Source: Gammaproteobacteria bacterium UBA6724 (lineage in GTDB: Bacteria; Pseudomonadota; Gammaproteobacteria; Pseudomonadales; Azotimanducaceae). From it: 38,149 bases of DNA. Positions 1-7,826 of the stretch are shown here, piece after piece. The position numbers and the translations under genes are program-made. The notes under the pieces are model-generated. The model worked only from the letters and a program-made list of their open reading frames with translations, was not told the origin of the DNA and ran no database searches. The stretch spans positions 1-38,149 of the forward strand of contig DKIG01000020.1 in NCBI GenBank assembly GCA_002454165.1, in the 5' to 3' direction. Position 1 is the stretch's first letter. The number at the start of each line of letters is the position of its first letter.

Positions 1-116
1 TCAACCAGAGTGCCAAAGCATGCCCTCACGAAAGCGGGGGGTGGTGGACCTATACAACCCATTGCAAATCCCGCACAAAAGGTTATAGTTTCAACCCCTT
101 ATCACCACGATGATAG
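1..116. other. Upstream region of the leuA leader, no gene seen
   Basis: I find no convincing coding sequence or RNA gene here. The stretch contains the candidate leu promoter (62-89), and its first part may be the end of something beginning outside the window. A GC-rich tract around 27-50 could form a weak hairpin, but I cannot assign it. Confidence 0.4.
62..89 (+). promoter_or_regulatory. Candidate sigma-70 promoter of the leu leader/leuA
   Basis: A TTGCAA hexamer (62-67) is followed after 16 bases by TATAGT (84-89), which is close to the -35/-10 consensus. Transcription would start near 95-97, about 20 bases before the leader peptide. The match is by eye only, but its place directly upstream of an attenuator makes it plausible. 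Confidence 0.5.
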
Positions 117-221
117 ATGAGCGCGATGAATCTGGACATGGTTTACAGTCCTGAACTTTCCCGCGGACCTTCCCGGTTGCCGCTTGCGCCTGTTGATCTG
201 CTGCTACGACTGCCGTTGTAG
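117..221 (+). CDS. leuL: Leucine leader peptide (leu attenuator)
   Basis: This is a short ORF of 34 codons from the ATG at 117, or 31 from the in-frame ATG at 126. It ends in DLLLRLPL just before TAG. Five of its last seven sense codons are leucine (CTG CTG CTA, then CTG and TTG), clustered at 198-218. An intrinsic terminator follows 35 bases later and leuA starts 76 bases after the stop. This is the classical attenuation layout: a ribosome stalled on Leu codons when leucyl-tRNA is scarce should favour an antiterminator and allow leuA transcription. The ribosome binding site is weak (GATGAG at 116-121 for the second ATG), so the exact start is unsure. The peptide itself is probably without function beyond its translation. 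Confidence 0.75.
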   Translation: MSAMNLDMVYSPELSRGPSRLPLAPVDLLLRLPL

Positions 222-255
222 GCGGCCGTCTAAATTCCTACATCCTTCTTGAACA

Positions 256-277
256 GCCTGGTTAACAGGCATTTTTT
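256..277 (+). terminator. Attenuator terminator before leuA
   Basis: GCCTG (256-260) and CAGGC (266-270) form a stem around the loop GTTAA, followed by ATTTTTT. This is a compact intrinsic terminator between the leader stop codon and leuA. Two upstream segments can compete for its arms: TAGGC at 219-223 pairs with GCCTG, and GCCTGTT at 188-194 pairs with AACAGGC at 264-270. That would give the alternative fold expected of an attenuator. The pairings were found by inspection and not by energy calculation. Confidence 0.7.
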
Positions 278-296
278 ACTATCCGGGGAAAGCACA

Positions 297-1997
297 ATGA
301 ATGTTGAAGAGCAAGTAGCAGTTAAGGGTAAGAGGATGCCCTTTCACAAGTACAAACCCTTCCAGCCTATCCATTTACCAGACAGATCCTGGCCTGACCA
401 GGTGATTACAAAGGCGCCGCGGTGGTGCAGTGTTGACCTCCGGGACGGCAACCAGGCGCTTGTTGAGCCCATGACGCCCAACGAAAAACAGAAGATGTAC
501 GATTTGCTGTTGGAAGTTGGCTTTAAGGAAATTGAAGTAGGTTTTCCGTCCGCGTCACAAACTGACTATGATTTTGTGCGCAAGATTATTGAGGAGGATC
601 AAATCCCGGACGATGTCACGATTCAGGTCTTGTGTCAGGCGCGGGAAGGATTAATCAGACGAACCTGTGAGGCGGTTGCGGGGGCGTCGAATATCATCTT
701 TCATTTGTATAACTCTACCTCAACTCTGCAACGGAAAGTTGTGTTCAATATGGCGCCTGAGGAAGTCATCAAACTGGCAACCGATGCAACGGCACTCGTC
801 AAGCGCCACACTGATGAACTCAGGGCTGCCGGTGCCCGGGTGACGCTTGAATACTCACCAGAGAGTTATACCGCAACTGAAATGGACTTTGCGGTGGAGA
901 TTTGTGCGGCTGTGATGGATGTCTGGGAGCCGATGCCGGAAGACAAAATCATTTTGAACCTGCCGTCCACGGTGGAGATGGCGACGCCGAACATCTATGC
1001 GGACCAACTTGAATACTTTATCCGTCATCTGCCAGAGCGGGAAAAGGCTGTGATCAGTTTGCATACTCACAATGACCGTGGGACCGGTATTGCGGCTTCC
1101 GAGATGGGGTTGATGGCGGGCGCGGAACGTATAGAAGGCACCCTCTTTGGCAATGGTGAGCGGACCGGAAATTGCGATGTCATCACCATGGCGATGAATA
1201 TGTTCTCCCAGGGCATTGACCCGGAACTGTATCTGTCAAATATGCCGAAAATTGTCGCTGTTGCTGAAGAATGTACCAAAATACCTATTCACGTCCGTCA
1301 GCCTTATGCTGGCGAACTGGTGTTTACTGCTTTCTCCGGTTCCCATCAGGATGCGATTCGTAAGGGGATGGTATTTGTGGAAGCAGGCGGTGACAGTGCT
1401 TGGGAAGTCCCCTATCTGCCTATAGATCCAGCGGATGTGGGTGGCTCCTATCGTGAGACTGTTCGGGTCAACAGTCAGTCGGGTAAAGGCGGAGTGGCAT
1501 TTGTGCTGGAGCATTATTTTGGAGTTTCGCTCCCTCGCCCCCTGTTGCTTGAATTCAGTCGCATTGTCCAACAGAAGTCAGAGACGGACGGCGGTGAATT
1601 GGCGCCGGACAGTATATGGGCAATATTTGTGAAGGAGTTTATAGAGGTGGAGGGTCCCTACCGACTCATTGATTATCAGGTGCAGCCAGCGACTGATGAC
1701 ACGCAAATTTGTCAGGCAAGGATCAAGGTCGCAGAGAATGATATCAATATAGAGGGTACTGGTTCGGGTCCGATTGATGCGTTTATTGATGGCTTGGTGG
1801 CGACGCTGAACGAGCCATTCAATGTGGTGGACTATCAGGAATACGCTCTGAAAGAGGGCAAGGAGGCACAGGCGATTTGTATTCTAGCGATCACCGATGA
1901 ACAACAGAACAGGTATTATGGCGTTGGCATTAGCCAAAACACGACGACTGCTGCCTTTATGTCAATCATCGCCGCGATCAATCGCAAATGGTCTTAG
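297..1997 (+). CDS. leuA: 2-isopropylmalate synthase (long, LeuA type 2)
   Basis: It condenses acetyl-CoA with 2-oxoisovalerate, the first committed step of leucine synthesis in the cytoplasm. The 566-residue protein belongs to the long LeuA class. An N-terminal extension with PDRSWPDQVI precedes the DRE-TIM metallolyase barrel with SVDLRDGNQAL, the metal-site region ISLHTHNDRG and the GNGERTGNCD loop. The C-terminal roughly 130 residues form the leucine-sensing regulatory domain. I chose the ATG at 297. A TTG at 249 is in frame, but starting there would put the attenuator terminator inside the gene. Control is probably double: transcription attenuation by the leader, and feedback inhibition by leucine through the C-terminal domain. 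A 36-bp-family repeat abuts the stop codon. Confidence 0.95.
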   Translation: MNVEEQVAVKGKRMPFHKYKPFQPIHLPDRSWPDQVITKAPRWCSVDLRDGNQALVEPMTPNEKQKMYDLLLEVGFKEIEVGFPSASQTDYDFVRKIIEEDQIPDDVTIQVLCQAREGLIRRTCEAVAGASNIIFHLYNSTSTLQRKVVFNMAPEEVIKLATDATALVKRHTDELRAAGARVTLEYSPESYTATEMDFAVEICAAVMDVWEPMPEDKIILNLPSTVEMATPNIYADQLEYFIRHLPEREKAVISLHTHNDRGTGIAASEMGLMAGAERIEGTLFGNGERTGNCDVITMAMNMFSQGIDPELYLSNMPKIVAVAEECTKIPIHVRQPYAGELVFTAFSGSHQDAIRKGMVFVEAGGDSAWEVPYLPIDPADVGGSYRETVRVNSQSGKGGVAFVLEHYFGVSLPRPLLLEFSRIVQQKSETDGGELAPDSIWAIFVKEFIEVEGPYRLIDYQVQPATDDTQICQARIKVAENDINIEGTGSGPIDAFIDGLVATLNEPFNVVDYQEYALKEGKEAQAICILAITDEQQNRYYGVGISQNTTTAAFMSIIAAINRKWS

Positions 1998-2032
1998 GAG
2001 CCTTCAGCGGTTTGCTTGTTAAAGAGCCCTCA
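1998..2032 (+). repeat. Dispersed GAGCCYTCAGCGG repeat, copy after leuA
   Basis: One nearly complete core, GAGCCTTCAGCGG followed by TTTGCTTGT (1998-2019), begins at the base after the leuA TAG. A second partial core, GAGCCCTCA, lies at 2024-2032. The same words recur after trmD (6364-6430) and inside plsB (38093-38149). It lies between convergent leuA and the yfjD-like gene. Confidence 0.75.
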
Positions 2033-2080
2033 TTTTACAAAGCACTACCAAAATTGCCCGATGGTTGCGCCAAGCAGGAT

Positions 2081-3373
2081 TCATTTTTTCTCCAAAGGGG
2101 CAGGCGATTCGGAAAGTTTGGCGGTTCGAATCATGTTGTCCTGAATCTGGATTATCTCAACCCTATATCTACCCAGGGTAAAGCAGAGGTTGGAATCCGG
2201 GATGGTTTCCAGGTGGTCTGTGATTAACCCGTGCAGCGTTTTTGGTCCATCCACAGGAAGACTCCAGCCGAGAGACCGGTTGATCAAACGAAGTTGCGCG
2301 CCGCCGTCAATCAGATAGGTATTGTCCTCCTGGGGGTGAATATCAACATGGGTGGTGGCGAGGTCGGTGGTGAATTCACCGACAATTTCTTCAAGAATAT
2401 CCTCAATGGTCACTATCCCCTGGATATCACCATACTCGTCCACGACCATAGCGATCCTTTCTTTTGCGGTCTGAAAGTTAATCAGTTGAATCTGTAGTGG
2501 TGTATTTTCTGGCACGAAGTAGGCTTCGGACACGGCTTTTGTCAGAGCGTCCTTGGTCAGCGCCCCTTCCAGCAGACAGCGTGCAGCATTTCTGATATGC
2601 AGGATGCCGACTATCTTGTCGATATCTTCTTTGAACACCGGTAGGCGGGTGTGTTGTATGGAACGGATCTGACTAATGATTTCATCCATCTCATCATCAA
2701 GATCAATGCCGACGATTTCCGCTCGCGGGACCATGATGTCATCCACAGTCACCTTGCTGAGGTCAAGTACGCCTAACATCATGTTATGCGGGTGGTCAGC
2801 GATGTCTGCGCCCTCGTCAACCACGGTGCGGAGTTCTTCAGGGCTCAGGTTATTATTAGATGTTTCATGTCCAGGAGCACCCTGAGGACCACTGCGGGGA
2901 TCGAAAATACGTACCAGGCTGTTTGCCATGCCGTTGACCAGCCAGATCACTGGCGCACCCAGCCAGAGGAAAGGTTGCAACAGATAGGATGAAGGGAGGG
3001 CGACCCGCTCAGGATAGGAGAGGGCTATTCGCTTCGGCGCCACCTCGGCTAATACGAGGAACACTATCGTGCAGATGATAGGCGCGGCAACAATACCACT
3101 TTCCCCGAGCAACCTGATGGCAAGCAATGTGGCGAGTGATGCGGCGGTAAAGTTAGCCAGATTGTTCCCGATGAGAATGCCGGTCAGCATAGACTCAGGT
3201 CGCTTGCGTATTTTGCTCGCCCGTTTAGCACCGCCATGACCCTGTTTGGAAAGATGCCTCAGGCGATAAGGGTTGAGTGCCGTCATGGCAGTTTCTGAAC
3301 TTGAGAAATAGGCTGAGAAGATAAGGAGCAAGACGATGCTAAATAATAATGCCCCGATAGACAGATCGTCCAA
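2081..3373 (-). CDS. CorB/YfjD-type membrane protein with CBS domains
   Basis: This 430-residue inner-membrane protein belongs to the CNNM/CorC family, which is linked to magnesium (and cobalt) transport. The N-terminal DUF21 membrane domain (about residues 5-170) carries the family signatures SSSETAMTALN and EVAPKR and about four hydrophobic segments. A CBS pair (about 205-330, including VDDIMVPRAEI and VVDEYGDIQGIVTIEDILEEIVGE) and a C-terminal CorC_HlyC domain (to about 425) follow. The length is usual for YfjD/CorB rather than for the short CorC. The start is TTG, ten bases after a strong AGGAGG. It is on the same strand as, and just downstream of, the ypjD-like gene, which matches their frequent pairing in Gammaproteobacteria. 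Substrate is inferred from the family only. Confidence 0.85.
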   Translation of the reverse strand: MDDLSIGALLFSIVLLLIFSAYFSSSETAMTALNPYRLRHLSKQGHGGAKRASKIRKRPESMLTGILIGNNLANFTAASLATLLAIRLLGESGIVAAPIICTIVFLVLAEVAPKRIALSYPERVALPSSYLLQPFLWLGAPVIWLVNGMANSLVRIFDPRSGPQGAPGHETSNNNLSPEELRTVVDEGADIADHPHNMMLGVLDLSKVTVDDIMVPRAEIVGIDLDDEMDEIISQIRSIQHTRLPVFKEDIDKIVGILHIRNAARCLLEGALTKDALTKAVSEAYFVPENTPLQIQLINFQTAKERIAMVVDEYGDIQGIVTIEDILEEIVGEFTTDLATTHVDIHPQEDNTYLIDGGAQLRLINRSLGWSLPVDGPKTLHGLITDHLETIPDSNLCFTLGRYRVEIIQIQDNMIRTAKLSESPAPLEKK

Positions 3374-3452
3374 AAATGGAGACCTCCTGGCAAGAAACGG
3401 AAGCTAGTTGTAGCGGATTCTTCTTGGGAGTGTCAAGACCCTTTGCATGCTA

Positions 3453-4250
3453 TTAGGCACGCCCCAGGATAATCTCCAGCACCAACTTACTGCCAAAGTA
3501 GCCCAGTAGGAGCATGACAAAACCGGACAGCACCCACCTTGAAGCTATGGTGCCACGCCAGCCCAGTTGATATCTGCCCCACATTAGCACGGCTAACACC
3601 GCCCAGGCGACGAGAGTAATCACCGTGTGGTGTATGAGTCCTGCCCTTGATATATCCTCCAGAAATAGAAATCCGCTACCAATGGACATGGTCAGAAACA
3701 CCAGACCAAACCAGAGGAATTCAAACATTAACTGCTCCATGGTTTCAAGCGGCGGCATGTTTCTGATGATCGCCAGGTCGTGCCGGCGGAGATGACGGTC
3801 TCCAAAGGACAGTAATATCGCCTGAGTAGCCGCGATGGTCAGCAGGGAGTAGGCGACCACGGACAAGATGATGTGGCTCAGGATACCCGTTGCTATATCT
3901 TCCCGCGGGGTGTAATGACCCTGGAATGATATTTCTGCCAGGACTGTCAGAGTAGCGAGGGGGAATAACACCACGAACAGATTGTCCACCGGACGACGCA
4001 GGCTGCTGAGCAGAAGCATCGCGACGATGGACAGGGTCATGAGAGACAACATGGGGTAGATGCCAAGGTCAACCCCGACGGTTCCCATGAAGTCTAGATA
4101 ATTGGTATAACCCTGGCAGAGAACAGCAAGCAATCCCGCCACCTTGACGGCGAGCCCAGGTTCCCATTTGCCGCGCATCTTCTGTATCTGGCAGCCGGTG
4201 GCTAGCATATAGAGCCCGCTCGCCATGAGTCCTGAAATGATTAGTTGCAC
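3453..4250 (-). CDS. ypjD: YpjD/CcsA-like cytochrome c assembly family membrane protein
   Basis: This is a 265-residue protein with about eight hydrophobic segments. It resembles the cytochrome c assembly (CcmC/CcsA) family in the short form YpjD. It retains histidines in membrane or loop positions (LSHIILSVVAYSLL and LIHHTVITLVAWAVL) that in CcsA-like proteins contact haem. Its precise role is not established for the family. Start is GTG at 4250 with a poor ribosome site. It points away from rpsP. In most Gammaproteobacteria the divergent neighbour is ffh, which is absent here. Family call is fairly sure, function is not. Confidence 0.8.
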   Translation of the reverse strand: MQLIISGLMASGLYMLATGCQIQKMRGKWEPGLAVKVAGLLAVLCQGYTNYLDFMGTVGVDLGIYPMLSLMTLSIVAMLLLSSLRRPVDNLFVVLFPLATLTVLAEISFQGHYTPREDIATGILSHIILSVVAYSLLTIAATQAILLSFGDRHLRRHDLAIIRNMPPLETMEQLMFEFLWFGLVFLTMSIGSGFLFLEDISRAGLIHHTVITLVAWAVLAVLMWGRYQLGWRGTIASRWVLSGFVMLLLGYFGSKLVLEIILGRA

Positions 4251-4583
4251 GAAATGAGTCCTGTTACATTCTCGGCTATCTTTGCCATGCCATTATGTTA
4301 CACACTAGGTAACCTAATAGGCAGGTGTAGGATGAACAATCTAAATGGCACCAGGGGAATGGTTTCTCTGGTGATTGAGATGGGGCATGAGGAGGATGTG
4401 CAGGCGTTTTTTAGGTTTTAATCAGGCGTTTGTTCCCCTATAATACGGCACGCTTTCTGGATGCTGGTCGCGTTGCGGAGTTGTTCGGCGGTGGTTTTTG
4501 GTGCAAATCAACCAAAGGAGTTCTGATTTATTTGGGCTTTCCTTGAGAATTTGCGGAATAAGTTAACAGAGGAATCAATCAAG
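4251..4583. other. Divergent intergenic region ypjD / rpsP, ffh position
   Basis: This stretch of 333 bases holds the probable rpsP promoter (4416-4444), a small palindrome TAGGT-A-ACCTA (4306-4316) and a TTGGT/ACCAA inverted repeat in the rpsP leader near 4497-4516. No ffh remnant, SRP RNA or tRNA is visible. A 29-codon ORF at 4332-4421 is not convincing. Confidence 0.55.
4416..4444 (+). promoter_or_regulatory. Probable rpsP operon promoter
   Basis: A perfect TATAAT -10 box lies at 4439-4444. A poor -35 (TTTTAA, 4416-4421) sits 17 bases upstream. It precedes a leader of about 130 bases before rpsP. The strong -10 fits a ribosomal-protein operon. Confidence 0.55.
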
Positions 4584-5036
4584 ATGGTCGTAATTCGTTT
4601 GGCACGAGGTGGTGGCATGAAACGTCCTTTTTATCACATTCATGTTGCTGATCGACAGAGATCCAGAGATGGACGGTTTATTGAGCGGCTCGGCTTTTTT
4701 GACCCTCTTCCTCGGGTCGCAAAGGCTGGTGATGAATCGGAGGTCCAGGAGCATATTCAGGAACATATCCAGGAAAGAGTACGGATTGATCTTGACCGCC
4801 TGGACTACTGGGTTCGACAAGGCGCACAGATGTCTAATCGGGTCAAAAAAATTGTGCAGGACTATAGAAAAGCACCGAAGGATGCAGAAACCGCAGAATT
4901 TACAGATGCAACAAACACTACAGACGCAACAAACACTACAGACGCAACAAACACTACAGATGTTACAGATGCCACGGAAAACGCAGAGCTTGCCGAGCCA
5001 GTCATTCCTCCGACCGATGAGGAAGCTAGGGCCTGA
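4584..5036 (+). CDS. rpsP: Ribosomal protein bS16 with a long Asp/Thr/Asn tail
   Basis: This is small-subunit protein bS16, needed for 30S assembly. The conserved core is clear: MVVIRLARGGGMKRPFYHI, then DGRFIERLGFFDP, and DRLDYWVRQGAQMS near residue 80. The start is the ATG at 4584 behind GAGGA, because homologues begin at this MVxIRLAR. The protein is about 150 residues, while most bS16 proteins are about 80-90. The extra C-terminal part is acidic and low in complexity and includes three copies of ATNTTD encoded by an 18-bp tandem repeat (4902-4955). The last 20 bases overlap rimM, which suggests translational coupling. Core function is certain; the tail is probably disordered and of unknown use. 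Confidence 0.93.
   Translation: MVVIRLARGGGMKRPFYHIHVADRQRSRDGRFIERLGFFDPLPRVAKAGDESEVQEHIQEHIQERVRIDLDRLDYWVRQGAQMSNRVKKIVQDYRKAPKDAETAEFTDATNTTDATNTTDATNTTDVTDATENAELAEPVIPPTDEEARA
4902..4973 (+). repeat. 18-bp in-frame tandem repeat in rpsP
   Basis: Three adjoining 18-base units (ACAGAYGCAACAAACACT) occupy 4902-4955. They are identical except for one T/C. A partial fourth follows to 4973. Each unit adds six residues (TDATNT in register) to the bS16 tail. Confidence 0.9.
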
Positions 5037-5562
5037 TAACGGATCCCCAGGTGAAGTTCGCCTCGGCAGTATCAGGGGCAGTCATGGTATCCAGGGCTGG
5101 GTGAAGGTTTTTTCCTATACCGACCCGAAGGATGCAATTTTCAGATATACCCCCTGGATCCTGCGCAGGGACGACAGGCAGATACAAGTTGAAGTCGTTA
5201 CTGGACAGACGCAGGGTCGGCGGCTGGTCGCCCGGATCAAGGGTGTTGAGGATCGGGACCGGGCAGAGGAGATGACAGGTTACGACATATATCTATGCCA
5301 AGACAGTTTTCCGTCTCTTGAGCAAGGAGAACTCTACTGGTTTGAGTTGGAAGGGTTGACCGTCAGGAACGACAAGCAGATTATTTTGGGCGAGGTTGCT
5401 CATTTGCTTGAAACAGGTGCCAATGATGTTCTGGTAGTGATGCCGAGCCCTGCCAGCGTTGATGATAGACAGAGATTGATCCCTTATGTGGAGCAGCGGG
5501 TGGTTAAAGATGTCAACCGGGAGACTGGCGAAATACTGGTTGCCTGGGAAGCCGACTACTGA
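5017..5562 (+). CDS. rimM: 16S rRNA processing protein RimM
   Basis: RimM binds uS19 and assists maturation of the 30S head. The 181-residue product has the usual length. The N-terminal RimM barrel includes VRLGSIRGSHGIQGWVKVFSYTDP, followed by GRRLVARIKGVEDRDRAEEMTG. The C-terminal PRC-barrel part has YWFELEGLTVRN, ETGANDVLVV and LIPYVEQRVVKDVN. I chose the ATG at 5017, which overlaps the rpsP end by 20 bases, because upstream sequence in this frame is only a shadow of rpsP. Order rpsP-rimM-trmD-rplS is the standard operon. The N-terminus is about ten residues longer than the minimal form. Confidence 0.93.
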   Translation: MRKLGPDNGSPGEVRLGSIRGSHGIQGWVKVFSYTDPKDAIFRYTPWILRRDDRQIQVEVVTGQTQGRRLVARIKGVEDRDRAEEMTGYDIYLCQDSFPSLEQGELYWFELEGLTVRNDKQIILGEVAHLLETGANDVLVVMPSPASVDDRQRLIPYVEQRVVKDVNRETGEILVAWEADY

Positions 5563-5631
5563 TGCTGGACTCTCGGCTTTTGTGATAAGAGCGTTTGTAA
5601 CAAGTGCATAGCAATCCAGGTGGAGCAGGCT

Positions 5632-6363
5632 GTGTGGATAGGTATAGTGTCATTATTCCCCGACATGTTCCAGGCGGTGTCGAATTTTGGTATCACTCGC
5701 CGGGCGCTTGACAAGGGGCTCCTGTCACTGGAATTTTGGAATCCTCGGGATTACGCATCGGACAGCCATAGGACGGTAGATGACAAGCCCTATGGTGGCG
5801 GGCCCGGGATGCTGATGAAGGTGCAGCCGCTGAAAGATGCGATAGTTGCTGCGAAGATGAAGTCTGGTACAAACTGCTCGGTCATCTACCTGTCGCCCCA
5901 GGGTCGGAAGGCGGATCATGAATTACTGCTCAGATTTTCCACTGAGCAGGCATTGGTGTTAGTTGCTGGTCGCTATGAAGGTATTGATGAGCGATTGATT
6001 GAATCGGTGATTGACGAGGAAGTCTCCATCGGTGATTTCGTCGTCACGGGCGGTGAATTGCCAGCCATGTTGTTGATTGATGGCATGACCCGGCTTATAC
6101 CCGGCGTAGTCGGTGACATGGAATCGGTGCAGCGGGATTCATTTACGGATGGCTTGCTGAATTGTCCACAATACACCCGACCCGAGATTGTTGATGGGCA
6201 GACGATACCGGATGTCCTGTTGAGTGGTGACCACCAGGCGATAGCGAACTGGCGGAAGATGCAGGCATTAGGAAGAACCCGGGACAGGCGTCCCGACCTG
6301 CTAGGAAAACGCGGCCTGAGTGAAGAAGAACAAAAACTCTTGAGGTTGTACCAGACACAGTAG
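5632..6363 (+). CDS. trmD: tRNA (guanine37-N1)-methyltransferase
   Basis: TrmD methylates G37 next to the anticodon of certain tRNAs, using S-adenosylmethionine, and so prevents +1 frameshifts. The 243-residue protein starts MWIGIVSLFPDMF at a GTG (5632) with AGGTGGAG just upstream. A GTG four codons earlier is less well placed. Visible signatures are HRTVDDKPYGGGPGMLMK, the trefoil-knot SAM loop with LVAGRYEGIDERLIE, SIGDFVVTGGELPAMLLIDG and CPQYTRPE. Its TAG is directly followed by the dispersed GAGCCCTCAGCGG repeat. Confidence 0.95.
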   Translation: MWIGIVSLFPDMFQAVSNFGITRRALDKGLLSLEFWNPRDYASDSHRTVDDKPYGGGPGMLMKVQPLKDAIVAAKMKSGTNCSVIYLSPQGRKADHELLLRFSTEQALVLVAGRYEGIDERLIESVIDEEVSIGDFVVTGGELPAMLLIDGMTRLIPGVVGDMESVQRDSFTDGLLNCPQYTRPEIVDGQTIPDVLLSGDHQAIANWRKMQALGRTRDRRPDLLGKRGLSEEEQKLLRLYQTQ

Positions 6364-6430
6364 GAGCCCTCAGCGGTTGTTATGTATGGAGCCCTCAGCG
6401 GTTGCTTGTGTGAAGATAGTTATGGAGCCC
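6364..6430 (+). repeat. Dispersed GAGCCYTCAGCGG repeat array between trmD and rplS
   Basis: Three tandem units begin immediately after the trmD stop. GAGCCCTCAGCGGTTG is at 6364-6379. A fuller copy, GAGCCCTCAGCGG plus TTGCTTGTGTGAAG, is at 6389-6415. A truncated GAGCCC is at 6425-6430, exactly 36 bases after the second. They separate trmD from rplS within the operon. The last unit runs into the rplS ribosome-binding region. Confidence 0.8.
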
Positions 6431-6451
6431 GGTCCCGGTTGAGGAAATGAC

Positions 6452-6805
6452 ATGAGTAAAAATAAAATTATTGAATTGGTTGAGAAGACCCAACTCAAAC
6501 AGGATGTCCCTGAATTCAGTCCGGGTGATACCCTGGTAGTGCAGGTTCGGGTGCGCGAAGGCAACCGTGAAAGGTTACAGGCATTTGAAGGCGTGGTGAT
6601 AGGTAAACGCAACAGAGGCCTGAATTCCGCCTTCACCCTGCGCAAGATCTCACACGGCGTCGGCGTGGAACGCGTATTCCAGACCCATAGCCTCCAGATT
6701 GAGAGCATCAGCGTTAAGCGCCGGGGAGATGTGCGTCAAGCCAAGCTCTACTATCTGCGTGGGCTGAGTGGTAGGGCGGCACGCATCAAAGAGAAACTTA
6801 ACTGA
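6452..6805 (+). CDS. rplS: Ribosomal protein bL19
   Basis: This is large-subunit protein bL19, located at the subunit interface. The 117 residues match the usual length. Signatures are FSPGDTLVVQVRVREGNRERLQAFEGVVI, GLNSAFTLRKISHGVGVERVF and KLYYLRGLSGRAARIKEKL. ATG at 6452 follows GAGGAAA. It is the last gene of the rpsP operon core. Only 25 bases separate it from the likely xerD start. Confidence 0.97.
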   Translation: MSKNKIIELVEKTQLKQDVPEFSPGDTLVVQVRVREGNRERLQAFEGVVIGKRNRGLNSAFTLRKISHGVGVERVFQTHSLQIESISVKRRGDVRQAKLYYLRGLSGRAARIKEKLN

Positions 6806-6830
6806 TACGGCATATCAATCGGTTATCTGT

Positions 6831-7733
6831 TTGGCTCCCCTGGCTGAGGAAGCACTAATCAAGAAATTTCTGGACAGCCTCTGGCTTGAAAGAGGTCTCA
6901 GTGATAATACGCTAAAGTCATACCGCCAGGATCTGAAAACCTTTTCCGCCTGGCTGGATAGCCATCAAAAAACGATTCTCAGTGTACGGCGTGAGGATAT
7001 TTTGAGTTATCTATCGGCGCGCATGGAGCGAGGCTTGAAGGCGCGTTCAACAGCCAGATGTCTGTCCTGCCTGAGGGCGCTGTATCGGTATCTCCTGCGC
7101 GAACAGCAACTGACAGAAGACCCGACTCTGAGGGTAGCAAGCCCCAAGCTGGGCCGACCCCTTCCCCATGTCCTGACGGAAAGCGATGTGGAAAAATTGC
7201 TGACGACTCCAGACCTGTCCAGTCTAGTGGGCATGCGGGACCGCGCCATGCTGGAACTGCTCTATGCCTGCGGATTGAGAGTGAGCGAACTTACCGGATT
7301 GCGGCTAAATGAAATCAATCTTCGTCAGGGAGTGGTGCGTATTCTTGGCAAGGGTGGCAAGGAAAGGCTGATACCCATGGGTGAAGAAGCCATAGATTGG
7401 CTACAACGGTATTTGCGTGAAACCCGCCCTGAACTGCTGAAAAATAATCTTGCTCAGGATGCCGTCTTCCCAAGCACCAGGGGGGTTGCTATGACCCGTC
7501 AGACCTTCTGGCATCGCTTGAGAAAGCATGCCCGAACGGCGGGTATCGTCACCAGGATCTCCCCACATACCCTGCGCCATGCTTTTGCGACCCATCTGTT
7601 GAATCACGGCGCAGATCTCAGAGTCGTCCAGTTGCTGCTCGGGCACAGCGACTTGTCAACTACGCAGATTTACACGCACATTGCCCAACATCGGATGAAA
7701 ACCCTCCACCAGATGCACCATCCGAGGGGGTGA
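6831..7733 (+). CDS. xerD: Tyrosine recombinase XerD
   Basis: XerD acts with XerC at dif to resolve chromosome dimers at division. From the TTG at 6831 the protein is 300 residues, almost equal to E. coli XerD (298). The core-binding domain (EEALIKKFLDSLWLERGLSDNT) precedes the catalytic domain with all expected residues: R150 (GLRVSEL), K174 (GKGGKERL), H246 and R249 (SPHTLRHAFATH), H272 (LGHSDLSTTQIYTH) and nucleophile Y281. These lie two positions from their E. coli equivalents, which supports this start. The ribosome site is weak. The xerD-dsbC-hom order is typical of Pseudomonas relatives. MTRQTFWHR and the HHPR end favour XerD over XerC. Confidence 0.92.
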   Translation: MAPLAEEALIKKFLDSLWLERGLSDNTLKSYRQDLKTFSAWLDSHQKTILSVRREDILSYLSARMERGLKARSTARCLSCLRALYRYLLREQQLTEDPTLRVASPKLGRPLPHVLTESDVEKLLTTPDLSSLVGMRDRAMLELLYACGLRVSELTGLRLNEINLRQGVVRILGKGGKERLIPMGEEAIDWLQRYLRETRPELLKNNLAQDAVFPSTRGVAMTRQTFWHRLRKHARTAGIVTRISPHTLRHAFATHLLNHGADLRVVQLLLGHSDLSTTQIYTHIAQHRMKTLHQMHHPRG

Positions 7734-7826
7734 ATCATTGCAGAAGCAGCACCTATGGTGCAAAGTGCCTTGCTTGAGGGTGTAACAATAAACCAGCCTT
7801 TCAGTGTATTGAGTGCAGGTATTACT

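Noticed and set aside
4332..4421. 29-codon ORF upstream of rpsP
   Set aside because: No recognisable content, weak ribosome site, and it overlaps the -35 region of the probable rpsP promoter.
6364..6430. Possible CRISPR-like array because units recur at 36 bases
   Set aside because: Units are in direct tandem without unique spacers, copies are few and dispersed, and no cas genes are present.
6768..6830. Upstream extension of XerD overlapping rplS
   Set aside because: Catalytic residue numbering and length match XerD only when starting near 6831; the extension is a shadow of rplS.
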